64,000 nucleotides of DNA from Arctopsyche grandis (GCF_051622035.1 NC_135366.1:1121001-1185000); one strand, 5' to 3'; positions 12,555-24,985 are shown, counted from the first letter of the stretch. Program-made: numbers and translations. Notes: a model not told the origin generated them from the letters alone.

Positions 12555-12760
12555 GGCGTTTAAACAATTGAAATCTGACATGGCGAACAGTGAGAATAGT
12601 CTAAACAAACGCTGGATAAACGTCAAGCCCTTTTTCGTGGGAGCGTTTTCAAACGCGTCTTACACGATATTTTTGCACCATTGTAATGTCGGAGGATCCA
12701 TTTACTTATATTGATGACCAAAATGAGCAATATGGCAAAGTATGAAAACGATCGGATTTT
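12555..12760 (+). repeat. Repeat family X, uninterrupted copy
   Basis: The segment around TTTTCAAACGCGTCTTACAC and the following TTTACTTATATTGATGACCA to ACGATCGGA recurs at 26757-26831 joined to 27777-27880 (split by Harb-A), and more diverged at 36120-36330. This copy gives the empty target site of the 26.8-kb insertion. The class of the family is unknown. Confidence 0.6.
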
Positions 12761-13418
12761 TTTCCGAATTGTAATCGTAAGTGAAACTTAAAGGAGGTTT
12801 GTATTAATAAAAAGGAAATATTCGCACGAAATCGTAAAATTCGTATTAGAATTTACAACTTAAATGCATAAACTACTACTAATTTCATGATACCACTATT
12901 TTTTTTCATATGAAATTTAAACACTTAAAATCTTTATTACGTAATAAATTACAACCTTTTATGTAAATTAAGTGCATACACATAAATCGACCGAATATCC
13001 GATGTTGTAATTTAAAATATACCATCGAAGTTAAGCTCAACGTGAACGAAGCGTGCCGGAAGACGACGTGCTTCACGTGTCTTCAATATGGACAGATTAA
13101 ATTAATTGTTTATCTTGAATGGCGGTTTCGTGCAAAAATTTTTCACTGATCTCCTAGAAAGCATCTTGGCACCCACTCTAGAAAGTGTATTATCGATCTC
13201 GCTAGCAATAAAGTGAGATTTGAGCTCTGTGATGCATGCGCTCTCATACTCACTCTACTGTAAAATCACTCACAACCATGTGATCAGCGTACAGTTTTAA
13301 TGTTGCTATTTTTCCAAAATTTATAATTTACTCCCCCCTTCCCCCCTCCTAATGATGTTTTTGTCTGCTGTGCAAATCTACAATCTTTCATTTTATTCGA
13401 CCAGCGCACAGTGGTCAC
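12761..13418. other. Intergenic DNA, nothing recognised
   Basis: AT-rich sequence without a recognised gene. A C-rich tract lies at 13332-13348. Confidence 0.4.
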
Positions 13419-13510
13419 TAAGGATTTGCAATTTAACGTCAAATTTCATAAATCGGTAAACGGTATATGATTTTTCCTACTACCGGTATACCGGTATATA
13501 CCGGTGGGGC
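13419..13510 (-). mobile_element. Terminal fragment of the TACCGGTA hAT-like family
   Basis: It starts TAAGGATTTGCAAT and continues with the same subterminal sequence as the right end of the 11592-12481 element (ATTTCATAAA..CGGTAAACGGT, then CTACCGGTATACCGG). The similarity stops at the GC-rich stretch before the 25-bp array. No other end was found. Confidence 0.65.
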
Positions 13511-13554
13511 GCCCCCTCGGTACGGCAGCCTAGGGGCGGCAGCTTCTATTACCA

Positions 13555-14130
13555 CTTTAGTTCCGATTACTGTTTCAGTTCCGGATTCGGATTCCTGTTT
13601 CAGTTCTGGTTCCCGACTTTTGCTTCAATTCCGGATCTGGTTTCCTGTTTCTGTGCTGGATCCCGATTACTGTTTCAGTTCCGGATCCCGATTAGTGTTT
13701 CAGTTCCAGATCCCGATTAGGGCGAAATCAAATAGCGCGGGATGTGGTATGTAGTACGTCGACAAGTTCTCCTATATTTCTTAAAACCGTTATCAACCAC
13801 TGTCAAGCAAGGATACTTACAAGAATACAATTTTACCGAACACACCCAGGGGCTTTTTTTTTTGACGCTGTGTACCGAGCATCGCATGAATATATAGGGT
13901 ATAGCATGAAGGGGTGCCCATTTTTTTTCGCACGTTTAAAAGTATCTACAAAAAACTATGTACCACGTCCCGCCCTGAGTGATTTCGTCTTTAGTGTTTC
14001 AGTTCCGGATCCCGATTACTGTTTCAGTTCCGGATCCCGATTTTTGTTTTGGATACGGATTTTTAATCTAATCTAATTTTCAGTTCCGGATACCGATCCC
14101 TGTGTCAGTTCCGATTCCGATTAAATATTA
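13555..14130 (+). repeat. About 25-bp tandem repeat array, split by a MITE
   Basis: Units of the form GTTTCAGTTCCGGATCCCGA plus TTACT repeat with drift at 13560-13720 and again at 13994-14130. The array is GC-richer than its surroundings. A Harb-B MITE (13720-13990) sits inside one unit. Frames through the array are repetitive and not thought to be genes. Confidence 0.75.
13720..13990. mobile_element. Harb-B MITE copy 1 (TSD TTA)
   Basis: The element begins GGGCGAAATCA and ends TGATTTCGTCT, flanked by TTA on both sides (13717-13719, 13991-13993). The neighbouring array units show the empty site CCCGATTAGTG. Inner sequence (CACTGTCAAGCAAGGATA) is shared with the copies at 16913 and 57532. The 3-bp TTA target fits PIF/Harbinger. 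Confidence 0.75.
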
Positions 14131-14164
14131 CTATTCGTATTTTAACTTTATTTTAAATCACTCT

Positions 14165-14410
14165 CTGTAGTTGTTTATCGAATATAAAATTCGTATTGTT
14201 ACATGAAAGTTATTCATCGTTTTTGATCGTATTAATACGATGTTTGTAATATATGTATACTGACCATAGATGTCAGATATTTAGATTTACATGTATCTAT
14301 GTAATAATTATGTGGACCAGGAAGGCGCATTTGGGGTTTACCTGTTAAGACTTCCTGGTATATTTGTATATATGTATGTAAAATAAATAAAATAAAATAA
14401 AATAAAATCA
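14165..14410 (+). mobile_element. SINE-1, 5'-truncated 3' half
   Basis: It matches the 3' half of the full copy at 57944-58437 from about CTCTGTAGTTGTTTATCG onward. It contains the terminal hairpin ACCAGGAAGGC (14316-14326) with GACTTCCTGGT (14349-14359) and ends in an (AAATA)n-type tail at 14380-14407. The tRNA-like head is absent. Confidence 0.75.
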
Positions 14411-14771
14411 TGTATCAATTTGTTTCCGAAACCACCCGTTGAAATTTCAACGGGCACAACATATTATACATATTGTATATACACATTATACATATTGTAT
14501 ATACGAAACATTGTCGAATAATATTCATAAATAAAAGCTTTTGTTGGTAATGATGTTTCATGATCACTGTTAATATTTCTAGAATCGGATTTTCAATTAG
14601 ACTTTTGGATTTTTGCCCGGTGAGCTCTATAAAAGATGACCACTGTGCGTTATCGGGGTTTCAAGACTTGAAAGAATTTAAAGAAAGACGTAAATTGAAA
14701 CCCCACCAAATGATCAAATGATGTCCTTGACCGATGGTCATGTTCAGGCGAATATGTGAGTATGTCGTTAA
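14411..14771. other. Short AT-rich spacer
   Basis: It holds two imperfect tandem ATACATATTGTATATAC units (14462-14505) and no gene. Confidence 0.4.
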
Positions 14772-15873
14772 CAGGGCCGTGCATTGCTATGATACAGTGA
14801 TGCGACCGCATCAGGCTGCACCTTAAGGGGGGCGGCATAAGCAGCGAAATTAAACTACAAGTTGACTATGAAGAAGTTGTCAATAAGCCCTTAACAGAGG
14901 AGAATAAAATTAAAATACACTTTTTCAATTATATTCTGGACATAAATTTTCTGAATTAATTTCCTTAACTCTTTGAAGCATAGAGGTATCAAAAATGGCC
15001 CATCTTTTTTATCTTTTGCTGCATGGTGGGATGTAATTTATACCACTTCGAAAAATTAAAACTATTTGAATCACAAAGATTTATATTATGTCCCACTAAC
15101 TAACTAAAAAAACATTTTTTTTCTGTGCAACACGTGACTTTTTTTTTGTTTCAAATCTCGTGCCGCAAAGAGTTAATTAGGTATCTTAATTAATTCCCTC
15201 AATTCTCTGAATGAAAAATTCACGCTTCTGGAAACCAATAGTAAACATTTTCAGTTTTTATATAACATTTTAAAACTCAAGGATATAGATGACAAAACGC
15301 TCAATACTTGTGGTCGAAAATCAATCAGATATACATTAAAATGATCTTCAAGAAGAATTATATAATGTATCCCAAATGCTACTCAATGAAACTTTTAGAT
15401 ATTTTAAACTATTTGTGCCAAATAACTTAATTAGATACTTTGTATCCGAATACTGTTGTAGCTCTGATAATATTTATTAACACTCCCTCCTGTCGCTGAA
15501 TCTACATAGTGGGGAAAGAAGTTTTTCCAAATTAAAATAAATAAAACAATACTTAAGAAGTTCAATAAGCCAAGCAAAACTTATAAACCTGTTATTCATT
15601 TTTATTGAATCTAATTATGAATTAATCCCTAATTAACGAATTTGATAAAGTTAAAGTTATAAGGGTAAAACCATAGTAGATCGTTATACATATGTATGTA
15701 GTTGTAATTAAGTTGATAAATTATTTAAAAGTAGTTTAAATTTTCAAACTATAAATAGTATTCGTACATTTTGTGCAGTTTTTTTCAAATTACAATCGAA
15801 GCTTAGAAAAATATTTTGGGGGCGGCATTTCGAAGACCTGCATCATACTGAGAAAATTTACCGCACGGCCCTG
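14772..15873 (+). pseudogene. Decayed hAT transposon with transposase remnant
   Basis: The terminal inverted repeats are CAGGGCCGTGC (14772-14782) and GCACGGCCCTG (15863-15873). Flanking octamers GTCGTTAA and GTCATTAG agree at 6 of 8 positions, as for an old 8-bp duplication. Near 15400-15570 (plus) a broken reading resembles the hAT C-terminal transposase: a YPNT-like segment, then SGERSFSKLK, then a K-rich YLR-like end. Stops and frameshifts interrupt it. Both subterminal regions carry GGGGGCGGCAT. Confidence 0.75.
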
Positions 15874-16280
15874 GTCATTAGATACCGGGGTATGTACCTA
15901 ATCTCGCCGATTCATCTCGATTTCTATAGACTAATTTTAATTGAACTATTTGAATGACAACCAAACGCCCCCGCCTCTTGGTCAAGCTGGATCATCGCAT
16001 ATGATAAGTTCGGTAATTATTGGCAAATAATAATTAATAAAAAAATGTTTATGACCTTTCCTGTTCAAATATGGGTCGTATGATATTTTATATATTTTCA
16101 CGTTATAAATAGTATAAATATAATATAAATTTCATACACAGTCGTCTGACCTATAGAGACATGTATATTGAAGAATAAGTCACTTTGGGGAATGCTGCTC
16201 GGGTTATAAGAAACGCTTTTATAGGTGAAAGTTTCACTAGGATGAAGGTTGATAGGACAAATATAGCTTAAATAGCTTTA
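15874..16280. other. Intergenic spacer, nothing recognised
   Basis: AT-rich sequence with no gene or repeat that I recognise. Confidence 0.35.
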
Positions 16281-16740
16281 ACCAGCAGCATCGTCTAGTG
16301 GTATTCTTTCTTGCAAGGTGTCACGGGTTCGATTCCCACTAGAGTCTCGTTATTGGCCAGACCTTGGTTTGTCGAGGTCGATCGTTTCTTATTAGAATTT
16401 GCCAAGTTTTCTGATTTTCATTGAAGCGGTTCCTTTAAATTTGTTTCTAAATCTTAGGTTTCGCCAGATTTATCTCCATAGATGTCTCTGTGGATTGAAT
16501 TAGTTGAATGTAAAAATTCGTATTGTTACATGAAAAATGTGATTGATCGTATTGTATACGATGTTTGTAATGCCTGACCATAGATGTCAGGTATTGTTTC
16601 GATTTACATGTGTATGTATGTAATAATTATGTATTTAATATATAATTTCTCGAGTCTTAATCTGTTTAGCACACTCGCCGCTTTGGAGCAATCTGTTAGG
16701 CGAGTGTGCATGATTAATTGAAAAATAAAATAAAATAACA
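16281..16740 (+). mobile_element. SINE-1, full-length copy with hairpin tail variant
   Basis: The head is tRNA-derived: an A-box-like TCTAGTGGTA and a perfect B box GGTTCGATTCC at 16326-16336, the internal promoter of RNA polymerase III. The body (GGCCAGACCTTGGTTTG, then GATCGTTTCTTATTAGAATT) is shared by the other copies. The 3' end carries an 11-bp perfect stem GCACACTCGCC (16669-16679) with GGCGAGTGTGC (16699-16709), then an AAATAAAATAAAATAA-like tail. It is not a functional tRNA gene because no cloverleaf is preserved. Confidence 0.8.
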
Positions 16741-16912
16741 TAAATTTCAGACGAATTATTGTAAGAAAATATAAAAATTTTATAGTGGAACCGTGTTATA
16801 TGAGTTGTGATTTCTGTGTTATTGGGGAACATTTTGTAGGTGAGAGTATTAGAAAGTTTTCAATAAATGTATGTATGTATGTATGTACTAGTTTGAAGAT
16901 TGATAAGACTAA

Positions 16913-17174
16913 GGGCGAAAACACACTGAGCGATACGTGGTACGTGTTTTTTTTTTTTGATACTTTCAAACATGCGAAAAATCACCCACTGGAGTGTTTT
17001 CGGTGATATTTTATCCTTGCTTGACAGTGATCGATAACGGTGAATCTCATATTTGAAAAAATGTAGGAGAAACTTGTCGGTTGCATATGTATGTGCATAC
17101 AAGTGCAACCTCCCAAACATATTCATTCTGCACGTGATACGTGACGTCCCATACCATTCAGTGTGTTTTCGCCC
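16913..17174. mobile_element. Harb-B MITE copy 2 (TSD TAA)
   Basis: It begins GGGCGAAAACACACTGA and ends TCAGTGTGTTTTCGCCC, a 17-bp perfect terminal inverted repeat, flanked by TAA at 16910-16912 and 17175-17177. It has no coding capacity. TTA/TAA targets and the GGGCG terminus suggest PIF/Harbinger. Confidence 0.85.
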
Positions 17175-17177
17175 TAA

Positions 17178-18141
17178 TTCACATCGTCAATAAACATAAA
17201 GCAATAGCTTTCATCAATTAGGATCAGTTAATATTCTAATGGCGCATTTTTACAATCTTACTAACAATCTTTTCTAACAAGCAAACTGAAAGAAAAAAAA
17301 CCAGTAGCTTTAATATATTTTCCTCCTGCTTTGGCGATGTCTACTACTGATACACGTACAACCTTAAAACGGCCGCAAAAGGAGATAACTTTGCATATTT
17401 GGGACACACAATGCTTTTTATGCATTCAGAGAACGTTAACAAAAACAAAATAAATAAAGTAAAAAACAACCAGAGGTCAAACACGACCTCTCCTACCGTT
17501 CGGCATACTCAAGATATTCTTTCGTTTCCTTCACTTTTTTCTAGTTTTTTCTACAACCCACGTACGAGTATATACCAGAGATTCAAAGCTCGAACGATTA
17601 TTCATATAGCATTGTATTGTATTTGAACATATTAAGACATTACATATATTATACAATACACAAGCAAGTACTCATACATATTATACAATAAATACACACA
17701 ACCCTGTTTACAAATTCGAAGGCTTCGATTAGTATGCACGGAGCGTTTCACAGAATGCAGCTATGGGTAATTTTTATTACGCAATTACAATATGTATGCA
17801 CATATGCATCGTTTTGGACCCGTATGTAAATTAAGTCGACACACACATAATATTTCATGGTTTTTTTTTTTTTTTTTTGGTGACGCAACAGAAAGCCTAC
17901 CAAAGCTACCTGTATGTATATCCGTCTGATTTTACTGCAATAATAAAATATAGTAAACATACATGCATATATAAAACCAAGGCGGATAAGACCATACAAA
18001 TTATACAAAAAATAAATTGTTAATTATTTAGCTACATATGTAGATACTGATTGAATTATCTAGCTTCGAAATAATTCATATGTACATACGCAGTACAAGT
18101 TTCGAAAGTATACTTAATTTTTATGGCATGTTTCGTGCGAT
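17178..18141. other. AT-rich intergenic DNA
   Basis: No gene was recognised. A poly-T run lies at 17862-17878. The frames here are short and unsupported. Confidence 0.4.
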
Positions 18142-19335
18142 GTGTTGTGTATAATAGAATATATAGACAACCGAAATGATGCTTTGGCCCTACAAGATGA
18201 TTTGTTCAGGCTAGAGGCTTATTGCAGCATAAATAAGTTGGAAATTAATGTAGCAAAATGCTCCTGCATAACCTTCACCAGAAAACTATGTCCAGTTGAC
18301 TTTCCTCATTCAATCAACGGACATAGACTCACAAGGGTATCGGAAATTAGGGATTTGGGAGTCTTTTTAAACTCTGATCTATCCTTTAGTAAACATATTG
18401 ACAATGTTGTACCTCGAGCGTCGAAGGCCCTCGGGTTCGTCATCCGGTCCTCCAAATGCTTTACTTCTATAAAATCATACAAAATACTATATTGTGCATA
18501 CGTAAGAAGTATTGTTGAGTTTGCATCCCAAGTTTGGAACCCAGAGTACTCTGGTGCAAGAGACAGATTGGAGCGCATTCAGAAGAGATTCTTGAGGTAC
18601 GTCAGTAGCCGTTTTGGATTAACCTATACTTCCTATGAAGATGCTTGTAGGTGTCAGCATCTACTTCCTCTTGTCAAAAGAAGGGAGATAGCTGACATCT
18701 CAACAATTTTGAACATCCTTAACGGCTCGATCGACTGTCCTCAATTATTGAGCAGACTATCATTGCGTGTACCAAATAGAATGACTAGATGTAATGAGCT
18801 CCTTTACATACCTAATACTTTTTCTAATTATGGAAGAAGCTCATTCATCTGGCGTGCAAGCTCCACCGTCAATACACTAATCTTAACAATTTCTATGTTT
18901 GACTTATTTAATATTAATGCTATACAAGCTAGAGTAATTATTGCAAATTTGTTTTTCGATGATTAATTTTAATGAAAATTTACGATTGTGATTATGAATT
19001 TTTATTTTGATGTATTTATTTTGTCTTTTTGTTTTTTGTTATATATTATATTTTTTTTATTATTTCATAATTTTTATCATATTATTATTCTTATTATTTT
19101 GATATTTTTATTATACTGTTATTTCTATTTTTTTTCTTTTTTTGTTTTCTTTAACTATCTTACTCTATTATCATTTTTGTTTCTTATTTTAAATGTTTGA
19201 GCTTTTCTTTTTTTTACCTATATGTGAAAATTATTAATGGTTTACTTAACATAATTATATTTTTTTTACTATCAATCTATGTAACTTAATAAACTGTAAA
19301 TTTTCCAAATAAATAAATAAATAAATAAATAAATA
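18142..19335 (+). mobile_element. 5'-truncated LINE (Jockey/R1-like), reverse transcriptase C-terminal region
   Basis: An open frame of about 274 residues (18142-18966) matches the part of non-LTR reverse transcriptase downstream of the YADD box: LEINVAKCSCITFTRK, RDLGVFLNSDLSFSKHI, YCAYVRSIVEFASQVWNP and RLERIQKRFLRY. The catalytic palm, endonuclease and ORF1 are missing, so the copy is dead on arrival. A T-rich 3' UTR follows, ending in (TAAA)n at 19308-19335. The intact frame over 800 bases suggests a fairly young insertion. No target duplication was found. Confidence 0.85.
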
Positions 19336-21240
19336 TTGAAAAAAAAATAGATATAAGATTGTCAAACGAAAATTTAAATCTATGACAGGCTCGACTTACA
19401 ATGAGTTGTGCAACTTATTTAGGTGATTCATCGCTCGCTATCAAACCATCCACACTCTTAGTATGCATAATTGTCTTAGGACTTAAAATATTAACAACAC
19501 CTTCAGCTTGCGATACATTGGAATAAACTTTTTAGCCGAACCTTATGTCGAACCGTGCAAAAATAGACTGAATAGAATTAATTATCTGCCAAGCGAGCAG
19601 CGAACGTCGTACAAGAATGAGTATTAGATGTCCGTAACTAGTTTGCAAGCCGTGTTTTGTCACACGTACATTACATATATAGATTTTTTTATATTATATA
19701 TATTTGTAATACGACCTATCAAATGGGTATGTATGTATAAGACCGAACATCTGGCAAGGGAGATCTAGCCTTGATTTTTTTCTGTGATCAAAATTTTATC
19801 AGATCAAACACTAATGAATATAAAATTGTTAGATAGCCATCAGTCTATTAGTTCCCAAGCGACAAATCAATATTATGAGAAGAATTCGCATAAGAACTAA
19901 TAGTCGACTTAGTTAATAGAAGAAGGCACACATGTAGCTTGAGCTTTTTTCTTGGGACCTTATTAAGATGAAATCTCAAGCTAAAACTACATAGAATCTA
20001 TCCAATGCCAAGAATAGTATCTACAATGCTTTAAAATTTTTCAAATGATTTATTGATATCCTTTAGGTGGATATGGTTGTCTGTAGATATGGTAGACAAG
20101 TCTCTAGCAATGTATCCAAATACCAATACTTATCTTTCGTAGCCAAGACCCTACGATAGATTTGTCTGCTAACGAAAACTCCATGTAAATTAATTTTTAA
20201 ATTCTTTATTATAATTCGATCCTTCTTTTGTCCATGTTTAAATCTCTTCCTTCGCTTCAAACCACATCTCTCATCAATGTATTCCGAATTAGATCTCTTC
20301 CCTTTAGCACATATTGTTCCATACTTTCTGAGTGCATTGGACTTTATGCAACATTTCGGCATTCAATGCCACATTTTTCTCATCCATACATCATTACCGT
20401 CGAATAAACAAGTTAATGACCCAAAAATATTAAAAAAAAAACGAGTTAAATATTAGTGTTAGGTTCTAAAAGGGCGTAAGAAATTAATACAAGCACAATA
20501 TTTACATCAATACAAAAACGAGTCTTCGCCGTTTAACACCCATTCGTCGAAGGCTGTATTTATTAACTACCTATACAATACAAATTCGAGTGAAAGTTTA
20601 CTGTATACATACACACATGCATATGTATATAAATGCATACATAAACTTGATTACAATTCAAAAGAACAATGCACTTAAAACCGATACTAAAATTCGATTC
20701 GACACAAACCAAAATCGTATATCGAAAACACCACATACTTTCTCACGCATATGTAAGAACGAACTCACGGAAAATATATACTTAGATATAGATGTATATT
20801 TATACATTTATAAACACACATTCAATATAACAGTAATATAATATAATCTGTATATTTCAATCCACATACATTATCATTAAATTAACGCGATGATTTGCAT
20901 ACAGAGCAGTTATAAAAACCAGTTTGCCAAACCGAAACTATTCGCATGAAAAAATCGCAAGTACCACACACACACACTGGACCTATCGTAAACTTTGACA
21001 CATCTCACTTACTCTCGAGCATCATCAAAATCAATATCTCGAAAGCTTCTTAACAATGGCGTTCTCTGTTTATACAAATAACATTAGGTACATATTTGCT
21101 ATATATGTAAGCGGAACAATCAATCGTTTAGTTGGGGGCTAATTAAAGTGTACTGTGTGGCTTTTTGTACTACGATTTTTTGATTTGACGTCAATCAACG
21201 GATCCCCGCCTGTCGATTGACGGACAAATGGCCGACAGCG
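19336..21240. other. Intergenic DNA, no recognised gene
   Basis: A 99-codon frame on the minus strand (20063-20362), Lys/Arg-rich with several Cys, is the only long one. I do not recognise it and see no splice or promoter support. ATAC microsatellite lies near 20610-20645 and a short (CA)n at 20967-20978. Confidence 0.35.
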
Positions 21241-22624
21241 AAGGCTGTTCTGATCGAAAATAAAAATTAAAACGAAAAAAAAATTATGACGAACGTATCA
21301 AACATTGACAATCGACGATACCTTCGCCGTGTCGTTGCCGCCAGATTGAAGTTCGGATAAGTGTTTGATTTATTTTGAACGATACCTCGGTGCAGCGATC
21401 GAATGCCAGATAAATTTATTAAAAATGGAAAAAAATACGATTCGTCATTCGATAAGCTGAAACGTAGATATGTACGTAAGTAGTAACGCGGATTGAGAAA
21501 GACTGGAAAGATTGAATCGCGCGCGGGATTATAGTGCAGCGTAGTTCGTGACACGTTGCGTAAGTTTCTGACGATTATTTTAAATAAATATAGATTTAAA
21601 AAAAAAAAAAAAAAATCACCATTGGATAAAAGAGGATATGTAGAATGATTCTGCATAATTTTTGGCGGAAATTTAAATTAATTTCAAATTCATTTTATCG
21701 ATTGAACTTTAGCATAATCTCGAACCGCTTTGCTGCTCGTTCGGTATGCTCTATTTCACTAATTGTCAGTTATAGGAAAAACATTCTTAAATACAGCTAT
21801 TTAAACTTAAATTTTAAAATACAGACAGGGAGAGATAAGAATCTTTTATTGCGATTGTCAGTCAAATTTTACGGAAATTTAATTCCAAGAAACTGAATAT
21901 TTACATTTAAATTAGCTCATTATTTATTTTTCATAAAATATGTTCATGTACATTACGGCCAATGTAATAAACTGTCGATTTATAATTATTAAACAACTAT
22001 CTGGTTCGTGTGATTTATCATATTAGGAACAGGTGAAGCTAAGTTAGGTTGAATTGGTACAAAAATTAAAAATAATAATATTATTAATTAGATAAGCGAA
22101 TTTATAAAATTGACTGCAACAAACATATGTACATATATTTATTAATATATATATATATATATTTGATTGATAATAATGCTGTTCATACTTGCAATGTATC
22201 GGGTTAATATTTAATTTATTCATTTATCAATAAAGTAATTATCGTTTTATAAGATATAGTCAATACATAACTTCGATTTATATGCATATTGATAGATTTA
22301 TGCAAATAAATGTAAATTTCTCGATCAAACTACTGTTCTATAGCTAAAAATAATATTCGACAGCAAACTGTATTCGATTACAATATAATAATATATATAA
22401 AAACGGAAGGGATGTATGTAGGTATGTATGTACATACATATATGGAGATTTGAAAAGATAAATATAATAAAAATTATCAGAATTTTACAAGAATGCAAAA
22501 TAGCGCCGTGAATACTGACAAAACCACACGTGCACATGCTCATTTGTACGCGGACGGCCGGGCGAGCGCAAGGGAATGAATGGGGGGGGGAGCGCGGGGG
22601 AGGAAATTAGGAGGTGACGCAAAT
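21241..22624. other. AT-rich intergenic DNA
   Basis: No gene was recognised. A 129-codon minus frame at 21267-21656 runs through homopolymers and is not supported. (AT)n is present at 22145-22162. A GC-richer patch at 22545-22620 has a run of nine G. Confidence 0.35.
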
Positions 22625-22712
22625 AAAAAAAAGTGTATAGTATACTTGTCGCATTGGAGCGATCTGTAATCACGAATGTACATTGATTTATTGAATAAAA
22701 TGAAATATATAC
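22625..22712 (+). mobile_element. SINE/LINE 3'-tail fragment with decayed hairpin
   Basis: It contains CTTGTCGCATTGGAGCGATCTGTAAT, interpretable as the conserved hairpin core, followed by an A-rich end. Stem pairing is imperfect here. Confidence 0.45.
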
Positions 22713-22720
22713 AATATAAA

Positions 22721-23115
22721 CGGGTCTACGTGGCGAGACAGAATGTTAAATTACAGAAAACACAAATATCGGAAGGCAAAGATCGAAAATCGAAAGATCT
22801 TAAGTCGAAAGATCAAAAAAAAAATGGTGCATGGTAAACGGTACATACTCACTTAATTTGCGCGAGCAGGATACAACAGGAACAAGAGGAACATGCTTTT
22901 CCTCCCGTATTCTGCGCGCGCACATTAATACGGGAGGAAAAGTCTGTTCCTCTTGTTCCTGTTGTATCCTGCTCGCGCAAATTAAGTGAGTATGTACCGT
23001 TTACCATGCACCATTTTTTTTTGATCTTTCGACTTAAGATCTTTCGATTTTCGATCTTTGCCTTCCGATATTTGCGTTTTCTGTAATTTAACATTCTGTC
23101 TCGTCACGGAGACCG
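22721..23115. mobile_element. Fully palindromic MITE with exact 8-bp TSD (hAT-like)
   Basis: Almost the whole 395 bp is one inverted repeat: arm 22721-22912 pairs with about 22926-23115, leaving a short GC-rich loop (CTGCGCGCGCACATT). The arms differ at only a few positions, including the terminal CGGGTCTACGTGG versus CGGTCTCCGTGA. AATATAAA flanks both ends exactly (22713-22720, 23116-23123). There is no coding capacity. The 8-bp duplication points to hAT-type (or P-type) transposition. Confidence 0.85.
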
Positions 23116-23379
23116 AATATAAACATAGGACTATTTAAAAATTGAATATCTGTAAAAAAGAAAATAAACAATACGCAATTTTTTAACACAAATTGGCGGG
23201 AAAATAAACAAGTGGAAAAAATAGTATTTTTGAAAATTGGTTTTATTATTTTAAAATTTAGATATATATACATATTTTCATCGCTCAATATAATATTAAA
23301 AGCTTATTTACAGTAGCAATAAAAAAATTTATAAAATTAATTTAGCAGATTACACGGATTACCTAAAAACAATCTGCTT

Positions 23380-23640
23380 TAAGTCATCGACTTTAGAGAG
23401 TCTTTAATTAATATTATGTATTAGATGTATTATGAACATTTATAAGGATTGTAAATAGGTTTTTGAGCTCTTTTTCCTATTATGCTGTACATTATCATTA
23501 GAATAATATAATACTATGATTACTAACCAAATTAAATTAAATTGTAAAATAGAAAATGATCAGTAGATCAGTAGCTATTAAAATAGATATAAGATGTATT
23601 GTGAATATAATTTCGTAATAATAAAAAGCATTTAAAAATC
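23380..23640 (+). mobile_element. Retroposon family R, copy 1
   Basis: It matches 25318-25577 at about 90 percent or better, and the reverse complement of 33625-33819. The shared 3' end is TAATAAAAAGCATTTAAAAATCAA. The class is unresolved, probably the 3' end of a non-LTR element or a SINE. No tRNA-like head was seen. Confidence 0.6.
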
Positions 23641-24985
23641 AAAATCAAAAATAAATTTAATTTACAACGAAGCATGCCAAAGTGCAGTCACACTTTTGAC
23701 CGCCAGTGTGCATAAATACTGACCACAATTGTCATTTACACTGAAAATTCACTTATAAAACTAGCAAATAAACACGATAGTTTCGCCCCAACGCAACGCT
23801 CACCAAACCAAATCGTTAATTTGAATTGAAACATTATCAAAAATCGCAAAACGATTAACCGGACTAACCGGAACTCGATTAAAAGCGTCAAAGCACACAC
23901 AAAACAACGACAATAATAATGCAATCACACATACATATATGTACATACATACCCGGACTATAAATTCAATTTCTCCACCTTTAATACCGGCACGGCACAC
24001 AGGTAAGCAGTTAATTAAATGTTTATACGACGCGTTCGGTTCAATAAATTAACCGCCACGCCTCGGATAACCGAATGACTCACTAACTCATCGCCAGATC
24101 GATGTTTTTCGCCGTTAATTTAGATGTTAATCGATTTATTCCATCGGGAGAGGTGCCTGTTAATTTATAGCTCAATTTGTTTGTCGCATTTTCGTGTTTG
24201 TGTGTGTGTGTGTTAGGAAATGTTACCGAATGGTACATGGATATTATTATTAGGTACTATGTAACTACTGGTCAACGGCGCGTTAAACTTCGCGTTAACC
24301 GGACGGTTCAAAACAACATGGACCGATAAGATCGTTTTATAATAAGAATAGCTTCGATATCATACGATATTATTGCATAGTGTTCGATTCGATTAGTGTT
24401 CTGGCTTCGGCTCGAACGAGCCGGGAATTTTCTTTGTTTGCTCTTTCATGGGGAAATTGTACGTTTAATTGTTGCGATATTTATCGGCGTGATCTATAAT
24501 TGTATAATTTCAAAAATTATTAAAAAAAATAATGAGAGTAGTTGGCAATGAGATGGTATCGCTGTTTAACATTATGGACTGAATAATGTTAAGAAAATTT
24601 AATAAAAATCGATTGTATGTATGGATATTGAGTCCATACTGCCTTATTGGCAGATTAACAGATAAGTTCCACTTGAGTTTTTGCGGCGATAATTTCATCT
24701 CAAAAAGTGGAATTTTGTTGAAACGTTGCAACGTTATGTTAACCGTTATAAAATAAACATTTTATTTGTGAATATAACGAAAGCGTGAATTCTTGAATTG
24801 ATTATCAAACTGACATTTGAATATTTTGTCAAACACCAAAATTTGTTTTAAAAAAAAATCGATCATATTCTTCTTTTAAAATATATTGATTAAAATTTTA
24901 AATAGTCTATCCAATGAAATAGTAACTTATTTAAAAATAAACTTGATGATTATCTTAAAATAAATGGGTTTTAAAATGAAAGGTA
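23641..24985. other. Intergenic DNA with a less repetitive, GC-richer island
   Basis: No gene was recognised. Roughly 24000-24450 is less AT-rich, contains (GT)n at 24198-24213, and shows no similarity to other parts of the window. It could be regulatory, but nothing specific supports that. Confidence 0.3.

Noticed and set aside
16281..16360. A tRNA gene suggested by a perfect B box
   Set aside because: No intact acceptor stem or anticodon arm; the segment is the head of a repeated SINE.
20063..20362. A 99-codon basic, Cys-containing frame (minus)
   Set aside because: No recognised fold, no start or splice support; kept only as a remark.
21267..21656. A 129-codon minus frame
   Set aside because: Low-complexity composition with Phe runs from poly-A; no domain.
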